From: Bacteroidales bacterium
Lineage (GTDB): Bacteria; Bacteroidota; Bacteroidia; Bacteroidales; JAADGE01
Direction of reading: 5' to 3'
NCBI GenBank assembly: GCA_029932445.1
Contig: JAOZQB010000005.1
Span: forward strand, 1-28,505
Length of the DNA stretch: 28,505 nucleotides
Below the pieces are notes generated by a model. That model did no database searches and was not told where the DNA came from. It was given only the letters and a program-made list of their open reading frames with translations. Made by a program: the position numbers and the translations under genes. How positions within the stretch are numbered: position 1 is the stretch's first letter; the number at the start of each line of letters is the position of its first letter. Positions 1-7,172 of the stretch are shown piece after piece.

Positions 1-2
1 GT

Positions 3-89
3 TATAATGATGAACATTTAAGTGAAGAACTTTTCGGAAAGAAAGATAAAATTAAGGAATTAGTCGACCAATATTTACATTGCATGTAA
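3..89 (+). CDS. 3' end of an unidentified gene (partial)
   Basis: An open frame enters from the left edge and runs for 28 residues to a TAA at 87-89, directly before a strong terminator. The visible tail is hydrophilic, rich in Lys, Glu and Asp, and ends in ...DQYLHCM. No family can be recognised from so little. The stop followed by a terminator argues that this frame is a genuine gene end; the other two forward frames close within the first few codons. The product is unknown. Confidence 0.5.
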   Translation, partial: YNDEHLSEELFGKKDKIKELVDQYLHCM

Positions 90-97
90 AAAAATGC

Positions 98-127
98 AGA
101 GACAGCTTGCGGCTGTCTCTTTTTATT
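98..127 (+). terminator. Rho-independent terminator after the first gene, possibly bidirectional
   Basis: A perfect 9-bp stem (AGAGACAGC at 98-106 with GCTGTCTCT at 112-120) closes a 5-base loop and is followed by TTTTTATTT. On the opposite strand the same stem is followed by a T-run from the A-rich stretch at 88-94, so it could also stop transcripts coming from the minus-strand phosphorylase gene. Confidence 0.85.
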
Positions 128-159
128 TAATAGTTATCCGAACTTTTAAAATTTAAATA

Positions 160-295
160 ATTGAGTACGCTCCGAAAGATTAAAAAATTATAATTTAGTC
201 ATCCTATAAATTTGTAATTAGCTGACTATCAAGATAAATGAATATCAACATTTTGCAAAATCATTCATCGGATGACTTTTCAGAGTGGACTCAAT
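160..295. repeat. Imperfect inverted repeat, about 136 bases, in a gene-free gap
   Basis: Bases 160-177 pair with 278-295 over 16 of 18 positions, counting one G-T pair. Bases 197-204 (AGTCATCC) pair exactly with 270-277. The left arm has an extra AT-rich 19 bases (178-196) between the two paired blocks that the right arm lacks. The central 65 bases show no clear structure and no open reading frame of note. The layout resembles a small non-autonomous mobile element or an intergenic palindromic repeat. No transposase is nearby, so this is a structural call only. The rest of the gap between 128 and 317 holds nothing else I can identify. Confidence 0.5.
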
Positions 296-317
296 AATTA
301 ATATTATTTAATCAAAA

Positions 318-1133
318 TTACATTATTTCAATCAAGCCCTCAATAATTTTTGTCATTTTTGGTTCAACCTGTCCGGCAACATCCTGAACTTCTTCATGAG
401 TTGTTTCTTCATCCGAATTTTCCTTATCACTGACATTCGTAATTACCGACATACCGAAAATTTTCATTCCTTGATGATGTGCTGCAATAACTTCCGGAAC
501 AGTTGACATTCCGGTTGCATCAGCACCGAAAATTCTGAACATACGATATTCGGCAGGAGTTTCCAAAGTGGGACCTGAACTGCCTATATATACACCTTTT
601 TGAATTGAAATATTATTCTTTTTTGCAATGTTTTCAGCAATTTTAACAAATTTTTCATTATAAACTTTGCTCATATCAGGAAAACGTGTTCCGAGTTCAT
701 CAAAATTTTTGCCTCTTAAAGGATGTTCAGGAAAAAAATTGATATGGTCGGTAATAATCATTAAGTCACCTTGATTGAATTTCGGATTTAATCCGCCTGC
801 TGCATTTGATACAATTAAATTTTTTACTCCCAGAAAATGCATTACTCTCACGGGGAAAGTAACTTCTTTCATTCCGTATCCTTCATAAAAATGAAATCGA
901 CCTTGCATGGCAACAACATTTTTTCCGGCAAGTGTACCGAAAACTAATTGTCCCGAATGTCCTTCAACGGTTGAAACCGGAAAATTCGGAATATCTTGAT
1001 ATTTAATTTTTATTGAATTTTCAATTTTATTTCCTAATCCTCCTAATCCGCTCCCTAAAATTATGGCAACTTCAGGTTGATTTGTAATTTTCGTTTTTAA
1101 GAAATCAGCTGTTTGTTTTATTTTTCCTAACAT
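318..1133 (-). CDS. punA: Purine nucleoside phosphorylase (trimeric class)
   Basis: This 271-residue enzyme splits purine (deoxy)nucleosides with phosphate into a free base and (deoxy)ribose 1-phosphate in cytosolic purine salvage. Residues matching the human trimeric PNP active site are visible: Ser28 in the GSGLGG loop, His59 in VEGHSG, Arg79 and His81 with Glu84 in GRFHFYEG, Ala111 in SNAAGG, Glu191, Met209-Ser210 in GMSTVPE, Asn233 in ITN and His246. Asn233 is the residue that selects 6-oxopurines (inosine, guanosine) in this class, so that preference is inferred. The length is normal for the family. The ATG at 1131-1133 is the natural start, with a plausible promoter 30-60 bases upstream. 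The gene is transcribed away from icmF. The family is clear; the symbol is the usual one for the class and may differ in a given database. Confidence 0.93.
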   Translation of the reverse strand: MLGKIKQTADFLKTKITNQPEVAIILGSGLGGLGNKIENSIKIKYQDIPNFPVSTVEGHSGQLVFGTLAGKNVVAMQGRFHFYEGYGMKEVTFPVRVMHFLGVKNLIVSNAAGGLNPKFNQGDLMIITDHINFFPEHPLRGKNFDELGTRFPDMSKVYNEKFVKIAENIAKKNNISIQKGVYIGSSGPTLETPAEYRMFRIFGADATGMSTVPEVIAAHHQGMKIFGMSVITNVSDKENSDEETTHEEVQDVAGQVEPKMTKIIEGLIEIM

Positions 1134-1161
1134 TATATATATTTTTTTCTGTTATAATCCG

Positions 1162-1192
1162 TAAAAATAAGAATATATTAGTTTGAAACAAA
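1162..1192 (-). promoter_or_regulatory. Possible Bacteroidota promoter for the purine nucleoside phosphorylase
   Basis: Read on the minus strand, TTTG (1189-1192) is followed after 19 bases by TATTTTTA (1162-1169). The second element departs from the TAnnTTTG consensus only in its last base. The spacing is right and the site sits about 30 bases before the start codon. The AT-richness of the region keeps confidence low. Confidence 0.35.
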
Positions 1193-1232
1193 CGGAATAT
1201 TTAAACTATTCTTAAAATGAGCCTATTTTTTG

Positions 1233-1240
1233 TAATTTTG
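1233..1240 (+). promoter_or_regulatory. Possible -7 element for icmF
   Basis: TAATTTTG matches the Bacteroidota -7 consensus TAnnTTTG exactly, but no good TTG lies 19-21 bases upstream. Transcription would begin near 1247, leaving about 9 bases before the GTG at 1256 and about 27 before the ATG at 1274, which favours the ATG as the real start. Confidence 0.35.
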
Positions 1241-1255
1241 TAAATTAATTTAACA

Positions 1256-4200
1256 GTGAATAATTCTTTGATAATGCAAAAAGTTAAAAAATATCAACCG
1301 AAAAATCATGTAAGAATAGTAACTGCTGCATCACTTTTCGACGGACATGATGCTGCTATAAATGTGATGCGCAGAATTATTCAGTCGACCGGTGCGGAAG
1401 TTATCCATTTGGGACACAACCGCTCAGTGCAAGAAATCGTTGATTGTGCCGTACAAGAAGATGTTCAGGCAATTGCTATTACTTCGTATCAAGGCGGGCA
1501 TATTGAGTTTTTTAAGTACATGAAGGATTTATTGGAAGAAAAAGGTCGACCCCGGATAAAAATTTTCGGCGGCGGCGGCGGAGTAATTCTTCCCGAAGAA
1601 ATCAAGGAACTTCACGAATACGGCATAACTCGCATCTATTCGCCCGATGACGGACGGGAAATGGGTTTGCAGGGAATGATTAACGACCTTATGGAAAAGT
1701 CTGATTTTCCGGTTGTTGCCGATGAAATTCATGAAATAGAAAAAATTCAAAACAAAGACATAAATTCCATTGCAAGACTTATTACCGTTGCCGAGTGTTG
1801 TAATGAAAACGTATCAAAGGATTTAAAAAAAATCAAAGAAATTGCCAAAACCAAAAAAACTCCCGTTTTGGGAATAACAGGCACAGGCGGTTCCGGAAAA
1901 TCATCGCTTGTTGACGAGTTGGTTCGCAGATATCTTGATGATTTTAATGATAAAACAATTGCCATAATTTCCGTTGACCCATCGAAACGCAAAACCGGCG
2001 GGGCTTTGCTCGGCGACCGTATTCGTATGAACAGCATTAATAATGAGCGGGTTTATATGCGTTCTTTGGCAACTCGGCAGGCAAATCTTTCGCTTTCGCC
2101 TTATGTGCATGATGCCGTGGATATTGTAAAAGCTGCAGGCTACGACCTTGTTATTTTGGAAACTTCCGGAATAGGGCAGTCCGACACTGAAATTACCGAT
2201 CAAAGTGATGTTGCAATGTATGTGATGACACCCGAATACGGTGCTGCAACACAATTGGAAAAGATTGATATGCTGGACTTTGCAGATATTATTGCTGTAA
2301 ATAAATTCGATAAACGAGGGGCATTAGATGCATTGCGAGACGTAAAAAAACAATATCAAAGAAATCATGAAATTTTTGATAAAGAAGTTGATGAAATGCC
2401 GGTTTACGGAACTGTTGCTTCGCAATTTAATGACAGCGGAGTCAATGAATTGTATGTTGCTTTGATGAAATTAATTTCAGAAAAATCAGGTATTAGTTTC
2501 AGCGGAAAATATCAGCTTACAAGCGAAATGCAAGAAAAATTAATGATAATTCCGCCAAAGCGAGTAAGATATTTGTCGGAAATTGCCGAAACTATCCGTT
2601 CTTACAATGATTGGACTGAAAAGCAAGCCGAAATTGCCCGTAATTTATTTGCATATAAAACGACCTTTGAGCGTATTCAAGATATCAAAGTGTCTGAACC
2701 AATAAAAGAATTATATAAAAAAACTGAACTCGACCTTGACCCGTACAACAAAATAATTCTTGATAATTGGGATGAAAAAGTCAAAAGATATGCTGCCGAT
2801 GAATATGTTTATCAAGTACGAGGTAAGGATATTAAAGTGAAATCATTTTCGGAAAGTCTTTCACATTTGAAAATTCCAAAAATATCATTACCGAAATATA
2901 AAGATTGGGGTGAAATTTTGAAATGGAATTTGCGCGAAAACGTTCCCGGTGAATTTCCGTATGCTGCCGGTGTATTTCCTTTTAAACGCGAAGGTGAAGA
3001 CCCCACCAGAATGTTTGCAGGTGAAGGCGGACCTGAAAGAACCAATAAACGCTTTCATTATGTGTCATTAGGAATGCCGGCAAAACGACTTTCAACAGCT
3101 TTTGACAGTGTTACTTTATACGGTGAAGATCCCGGTCGCAGACCTGATATTTACGGGAAAATCGGTAATTCCGGTGTCTCAATTTCCTGCCTCGATGATG
3201 CAAAAAAATTATATTCCGGTTTTGAATTGACAAATCCGAAAACTTCAGTTTCAATGACCATTAACGGACCGGCTCCCATAATGACTGCCTATTTTATGAA
3301 TGCCGCAATCGATCAGGAATGTGAAAAATATATAAAAGAAAACGGTTTGGAAGCCGAAATTGAGGTAAAAATTAAAGAAATTTACAAAATAAAAGGCACT
3401 CAACGTCCTGAATATCAAGGAGAATTACCGAAAGGTAATAATGGTCTCGGATTAATGCTTCTCGGTGTTACCGGAGATCAAGTTTTGTCAAAAGATATTT
3501 ATGAAGATATTAAAAAAGAGACAATTACAAAAGTCAGAGGAACTGTGCAAGCTGATATTTTGAAAGAAGACCAAGCACAAAATACTTGTATTTATTCAAC
3601 CGATTTTTCGCTTAAACTTATGGGCGATATGCAGGAATATTTTATCGATAAGGGTGTTCGAAATTTCTATTCTGTATCAATTTCGGGCTATCATATTGCC
3701 GAAGCGGGTGCAAATCCTATTTCGCAACTTGCTTTTACGCTGTCTAACGGTTTCACTTACGTGGAATATTATGCGTCTCGCGGAATGGATATCAATAAAT
3801 TCGCACCAAACCTTTCGTTTTTCTTTTCAAACGGATTAGACCCTGAATATTCCGTTATGGGACGTGTGGCAAGAATTATTTGGGCAAAAGCCATGAAAAA
3901 AAAATATGGTGCCGATGCACGTTCACAGATGTTAAAATATCATATACAGACTTCGGGGCGTTCGCTTCATGCACAAGAGATTGATTTTAACGATATTCGC
4001 ACCACTTTACAAGCACTTTACGCAATTTATGATAATTGTAACTCTCTACATACCAATGCTTACGACGAAGCAATTACAACTCCCACGGAAGAAAGCGTAA
4101 GGCGTGCAATGGCTATTCAATTAATAATTAACCATGAGCTTGGCTTAGCAAAAAATCAAAACCCTTTGCAAGGTGCATTCATAATTGAAGAATTAACAAA

Positions 4201-4636
4201 CTTGGTTGAAGAAGCCGTTTTATCGGAATTTGATCGGATAACCGAACGCGGAGGTGTTCTCGGAGCGATGGAAACCATGTATCAACGAAGTAAAATTCAA
4301 GAAGAAAGTTTGTATTATGAAAACCTGAAACATTCCGGCGAATTGCCGATAATGGGTGTAAATACGTTTTTATCTTCGAAAGGTTCACCCACCGTAACTC
4401 CCGGCGAAGTTATTCGAGCTACGGAAACAGAAAAAGAATATCAAATTTACATGCTTAAGCAATTGCATAAAACACAAGCAGAAACTTGCCCGGCGGCATT
4501 AGAAAAATTAAAAAAATCTGCAGTTCATAATCAAAATATCTTTGCCGAACTTATGGAAACAGCAAAAGTTTGTTCAATCGGGCAAATAACAGGTGCGTTG
4601 TTTAATGTAGGAGGGCAATATCGCAGGAATATGTAG
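1256..4636 (+). CDS. icmF: Fused isobutyryl-CoA mutase (cobalamin domain, G-protein chaperone and mutase in one chain)
   Basis: This 1126-residue enzyme is predicted to interconvert isobutyryl-CoA and n-butyryl-CoA with adenosylcobalamin. Domains in order: a B12-binding domain at about 18-150 with the cobalt-ligand motif DGH (29-31) and a glycine-rich run at 105-109; a MeaB-type GTPase at about 200-410 with P-loop GTGGSGKSS (209-217), DPSKRKTGGALLGDR (241-255) and NKFD (349-352); a linker; and the mutase barrel from about 560 to the end with SISGYH (His813). Two specificity positions read Phe587 (RMFAG) and Gln775 (DQAQNT). Methylmalonyl-CoA mutase has Tyr and Arg there, so the substrate is inferred to be a carboxylate-free acyl-CoA. 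Some IcmF enzymes also act on pivalyl-CoA or isovaleryl-CoA. The full frame opens with GTG at 1256; the ATG at 1274, 18 bases in, is equally or more likely. An acyl-CoA dehydrogenase at 11276 could act on the butyryl-CoA product. Confidence 0.93.
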   Translation: MNNSLIMQKVKKYQPKNHVRIVTAASLFDGHDAAINVMRRIIQSTGAEVIHLGHNRSVQEIVDCAVQEDVQAIAITSYQGGHIEFFKYMKDLLEEKGRPRIKIFGGGGGVILPEEIKELHEYGITRIYSPDDGREMGLQGMINDLMEKSDFPVVADEIHEIEKIQNKDINSIARLITVAECCNENVSKDLKKIKEIAKTKKTPVLGITGTGGSGKSSLVDELVRRYLDDFNDKTIAIISVDPSKRKTGGALLGDRIRMNSINNERVYMRSLATRQANLSLSPYVHDAVDIVKAAGYDLVILETSGIGQSDTEITDQSDVAMYVMTPEYGAATQLEKIDMLDFADIIAVNKFDKRGALDALRDVKKQYQRNHEIFDKEVDEMPVYGTVASQFNDSGVNELYVALMKLISEKSGISFSGKYQLTSEMQEKLMIIPPKRVRYLSEIAETIRSYNDWTEKQAEIARNLFAYKTTFERIQDIKVSEPIKELYKKTELDLDPYNKIILDNWDEKVKRYAADEYVYQVRGKDIKVKSFSESLSHLKIPKISLPKYKDWGEILKWNLRENVPGEFPYAAGVFPFKREGEDPTRMFAGEGGPERTNKRFHYVSLGMPAKRLSTAFDSVTLYGEDPGRRPDIYGKIGNSGVSISCLDDAKKLYSGFELTNPKTSVSMTINGPAPIMTAYFMNAAIDQECEKYIKENGLEAEIEVKIKEIYKIKGTQRPEYQGELPKGNNGLGLMLLGVTGDQVLSKDIYEDIKKETITKVRGTVQADILKEDQAQNTCIYSTDFSLKLMGDMQEYFIDKGVRNFYSVSISGYHIAEAGANPISQLAFTLSNGFTYVEYYASRGMDINKFAPNLSFFFSNGLDPEYSVMGRVARIIWAKAMKKKYGADARSQMLKYHIQTSGRSLHAQEIDFNDIRTTLQALYAIYDNCNSLHTNAYDEAITTPTEESVRRAMAIQLIINHELGLAKNQNPLQGAFIIEELTNLVEEAVLSEFDRITERGGVLGAMETMYQRSKIQEESLYYENLKHSGELPIMGVNTFLSSKGSPTVTPGEVIRATETEKEYQIYMLKQLHKTQAETCPAALEKLKKSAVHNQNIFAELMETAKVCSIGQITGALFNVGGQYRRNM

Positions 4637-4664
4637 TCTGATTTTGTCTGTAAACATAAAATTA

Positions 4665-4910
4665 ATGAGATTTAAAAATGAAATAAAAATGTTTTTCATA
4701 GGTACATTTTTTTATATTTCGTCTTTGTTAATAATGGGATATATAGTTTTTGTATTTATAGTTGCCGATGAGCTATACTCTATATATAAGCATAATGTAA
4801 ATTTTAATTTGTTTGATAATGATTTATTCATTTATGCACTTATTTCGGCTCCTGTTTTTTATGTTGTTTACAGGTTTAGAAATTATTTACATAATAAATA
4901 TTTAAAATGA
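4665..4910 (+). CDS. Small two-helix membrane protein, unknown function
   Basis: I do not recognise this 81-residue protein. It has a basic N-terminus (MRFKNEIK), a long hydrophobic helix at about residues 9-32, a polar loop of about 25 residues and a second hydrophobic stretch at about 56-69 ending in a basic tail (YRFRNYLHNKYLK). Basic residues on both ends suggest that both termini lie in the cytoplasm. The frame is open from a TTG at 4644, but the ATG at 4665 is preferred because it gives a compact start 28 bases after icmF ends. It may be co-transcribed with icmF, since no terminator separates them. It could still be a chance frame in AT-rich DNA; the two clean membrane segments with flanking charges favour a real gene. 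Confidence 0.5.
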   Translation: MRFKNEIKMFFIGTFFYISSLLIMGYIVFVFIVADELYSIYKHNVNFNLFDNDLFIYALISAPVFYVVYRFRNYLHNKYLK

Positions 4911-4915
4911 ACTTT

Positions 4916-4964
4916 ATTCTGTCATTTGTATTCTTGTTAAAAATATATGACATACAGAATCTTT
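4916..4964 (+). terminator. Weak hairpin, possible terminator of the icmF unit
   Basis: ATTCTGT (4916-4922) pairs with ACAGAAT (4954-4960) around a long 31-base loop that may be partly closed by an inner CAT/ATG pairing, and CTTTT follows. The long loop and short T-run make this a weak candidate. Confidence 0.3.
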
Positions 4965-5037
4965 TCGCTTAATCCGAAAAATTAAGATTAGAATATTTGT
5001 AAATATCAATTTTCATAATTTCTTTTAACAAAAAATC

Positions 5038-5067
5038 TTGCCTTAAATAATCAAATGATTATCTTTG
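5038..5067 (+). promoter_or_regulatory. Bacteroidota promoter for fructose-bisphosphate aldolase
   Basis: TTG (5038-5040), 19 bases, then TATCTTTG (5060-5067), an exact match to the TAnnTTTG element with the expected spacing. Transcription would start near 5074 and give a leader of about 55 bases, which contains the heptamer repeat at 5094-5121. Confidence 0.65.
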
Positions 5068-5093
5068 AACTTTATTTGTATAAGCAAAAAATC

Positions 5094-5121
5094 ATAATTT
5101 ATAACTTATAATTCATAATAA
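5094..5121 (+). repeat. Heptamer tandem repeat (4 units) in the fbaA leader
   Basis: Four consecutive 7-base units read ATAATTT, ATAACTT, ATAATTC, ATAATAA. The array ends 8 bases before the ATG of the aldolase gene. There is no Shine-Dalgarno sequence. Similar arrays precede the genes at 6290 and 9985. Confidence 0.6.
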
Positions 5122-5129
5122 AAAAAGAT

Positions 5130-6209
5130 ATGGCTTTTAAAAATATAAAACCCGGTGTCGTAACAGGCGACGATGTTCAAAAACTTTTTCAAATTGCAAA
5201 AAATAACAAATTTGCAATGCCTGCCGTAAATGTTGTCGGTTCGCATTCGGCAAATGCTGTTATGGAAGCTGCCGCAAAGGCAAATTCTCCGGTTATGGTA
5301 CAACTTTCAAGCGGAGGTGCGCAATTTTTTGCCGGTAAAAGTTTGCCGAATGATAATCACGAAGCACAAATTCTCGGCGGAATTGCCGGCGCTAAATATG
5401 TTCACGAAGTAGCAAAAGCATACGGTGTTCCGGTAATTATGCACACGGATCATGCAGCAAAAAAATTGCTTCCATGGATTGACGGTTTACTTGATGCAGG
5501 AGAGGAATATTTTAAAACTTACGGTGTCCCTTTATTCAGTTCGCACATGCTCGATTTATCAGTTGAAACTTTGAAAGAAAATATTGAAATCAGTGCAAAA
5601 TATCTTGAAAGAATGAGTAAAATGGGCATGACACTTGAAATTGAACTCGGTGTTACCGGCGGCGAAGAAGACGGCGTTGATAACGAAGATATTGACAGTG
5701 CAAAATTATATACTCAACCTGAAGATGTGGCTTATGCTTATGAAAGATTGTTGAAAATAAGTAATAATTTTACCGTTGCGGCTTCTTTCGGTAATGTTCA
5801 CGGTGTTTACAAACCCGGGAATGTTAAATTAACTCCGAAAATTCTTAAAAATTCACAAGATTATATTCAAAAAAAATATAATACCGGTGAAAAACCCGTA
5901 AATTTTGTATTTCACGGCGGTTCCGGTTCTACGCATGATGAAATAAAAGAAGCGGTTTCTTACGGTGTGATAAAAATGAATATTGATACCGATACACAGT
6001 GGGCATTTTGGAACGGTGTCAGAAAATATGAAGCAGCAAATCATGATTATTTGCAAGCTCAAATAGGAAATCCTGAAGGAGCGGATAAACCGAATAAGAA
6101 GAAATACGATCCGCGTGTTTGGACAAGAGCAGGTGAAATATCAATGGCAGAACGTCTGCAAATTGCTTTTGAAGATTTGAATTGTATAAACAGAAACGAA
6201 CTGCTATAG
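5130..6209 (+). CDS. fbaA: Class II fructose-bisphosphate aldolase
   Basis: This 359-residue, zinc-dependent cytosolic enzyme cleaves fructose 1,6-bisphosphate to dihydroxyacetone phosphate and glyceraldehyde 3-phosphate, and runs in reverse during gluconeogenesis. It follows the Escherichia coli FbaA (class IIA) pattern along its whole length. The catalytic Asp107 and zinc ligand His108 lie in HTDHAAKKLLPW; the other metal ligands are Glu172 (LEIELG), His224 (GNVHGVYKPGN) and His262 (FHGGSGST). The phosphate-binding NIDTDTQWAFW motif is present. Length is normal and the ATG start is unambiguous. Its own promoter lies at 5038-5067 and the leader carries heptamer repeats. It is followed by accD after 80 bases with no terminator, so the two are probably one transcript. 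Confidence 0.97.
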   Translation: MAFKNIKPGVVTGDDVQKLFQIAKNNKFAMPAVNVVGSHSANAVMEAAAKANSPVMVQLSSGGAQFFAGKSLPNDNHEAQILGGIAGAKYVHEVAKAYGVPVIMHTDHAAKKLLPWIDGLLDAGEEYFKTYGVPLFSSHMLDLSVETLKENIEISAKYLERMSKMGMTLEIELGVTGGEEDGVDNEDIDSAKLYTQPEDVAYAYERLLKISNNFTVAASFGNVHGVYKPGNVKLTPKILKNSQDYIQKKYNTGEKPVNFVFHGGSGSTHDEIKEAVSYGVIKMNIDTDTQWAFWNGVRKYEAANHDYLQAQIGNPEGADKPNKKKYDPRVWTRAGEISMAERLQIAFEDLNCINRNELL

Positions 6210-6222
6210 TTTACTGTAAAGC

Positions 6223-6285
6223 ACTTTACACTTTTAACTTTAAACCTTTAACTTTATACTTTTAACTTTATACTTTTAACTGAAT
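6223..6285 (+). repeat. Heptamer tandem repeat (9 units) in the accD leader
   Basis: Nine consecutive 7-base units of the form ACTTTWA fill 63 bases with no gap: ACTTTAC, ACTTTTA, ACTTTAA, ACCTTTA, ACTTTAT, ACTTTTA, ACTTTAT, ACTTTTA, ACTGAAT. The last two-thirds also read as a 14-base period. The array ends 4 bases before the accD start codon and fills most of the 80-base gap after the aldolase gene. Confidence 0.75.
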
Positions 6286-6289
6286 TAAA

Positions 6290-7147
6290 ATGGCAAAAGA
6301 AAATATAGGTTGGTTCAGCAGAATTGAGCAAGGAATTATAACCGATACTAAAGATAAAAAAGAAATTAAAGAGGGATTATGGTATAAATGTCCGGAATGT
6401 AAAAAAATAATTCCTACCGAAGATCATGAAGCAAATCTTAACGTTTGTGAATGTGGTTATCATGCAAGAATTCCTGCATTGAAATATTTTGAAATTCTGT
6501 TTGACGATAATAAATATAAAGAGTTGTTTAATAATTTATCATCTGCAGACCCCCTTGAGTTTGTTGATACAAAGAATTATAAAGACAGAATTAAAGCGAC
6601 TCAAAAAAAATCCGGATTAAAAGATGCAATGACTGTTGTAACAGGTGAAATTGATAAATTCAAGATTATTATTGCTGCTATGAATTTTGAATTTATCGGC
6701 GGTTCAATGGGTGCTGTTGTAGGTGAGAAAATTGTGAGAGCAGCCGGTTATGCATTAGAAAATAACATTCCTTTAATGATTATTTCTAAATCAGGCGGTG
6801 CACGTATGATGGAAGCTGCTTATTCTTTAATGCAAATGGCAAAAACTTCGGCTAAATTAAATCAATTATCCGATGCCGGAATACCTTATATCTCATTATT
6901 GCTTGATCCTACAACCGGAGGAACTACGGCATCATTCGCAATGTTGGGTGATATAAATATTGCTGAGCCGGGTGCTTTAATCGGTTTTGCAGGACCTCGT
7001 GTTATAAGAGATACCGTAGGACACGATTTACCCGAAGGATTTCAACGTTCTGAATTTGTTCTTGAACACGGTTTCTTAGATTATATCGTTGAACGTAAAA
7101 ATCTTAAAAAAACAATTTCTCAGCAATTAAGAATGTTTGCAAATTAA
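6290..7147 (+). CDS. accD: Acetyl-CoA carboxylase, carboxyltransferase subunit beta
   Basis: This 285-residue protein is the beta half of the carboxyltransferase that moves the carboxyl group from carboxybiotin to acetyl-CoA, the first step of fatty-acid synthesis. It would pair with AccA, which is not in this window. An N-terminal zinc ribbon (Cys34, Cys37, Cys53, Cys55) precedes the crotonase-like carboxyltransferase fold. That fold shows GGSMGAVVGEKI, SKSGGARMMEA, DPTTGGTTASFAMLGD and AEPGALIGFAGPRVI, the acyl-CoA and oxyanion-hole segments typical of AccD. The second zinc knuckle is CEC rather than the usual CxxC, one residue short. The start ATG lies 4 bases after a heptamer repeat. The next gene overlaps or nearly abuts the 3' end. 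Confidence 0.96.
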   Translation: MAKENIGWFSRIEQGIITDTKDKKEIKEGLWYKCPECKKIIPTEDHEANLNVCECGYHARIPALKYFEILFDDNKYKELFNNLSSADPLEFVDTKNYKDRIKATQKKSGLKDAMTVVTGEIDKFKIIIAAMNFEFIGGSMGAVVGEKIVRAAGYALENNIPLMIISKSGGARMMEAAYSLMQMAKTSAKLNQLSDAGIPYISLLLDPTTGGTTASFAMLGDINIAEPGALIGFAGPRVIRDTVGHDLPEGFQRSEFVLEHGFLDYIVERKNLKKTISQQLRMFAN

Positions 7148-7172
7148 TTATTTTCTGTTAAATCCTGATATC

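Noticed and set aside
1529..2254. Three overlapping minus-strand frames inside icmF
   Set aside because: They mirror the coding strand of a clear long gene, carry no recognisable motifs and have no start context of their own.
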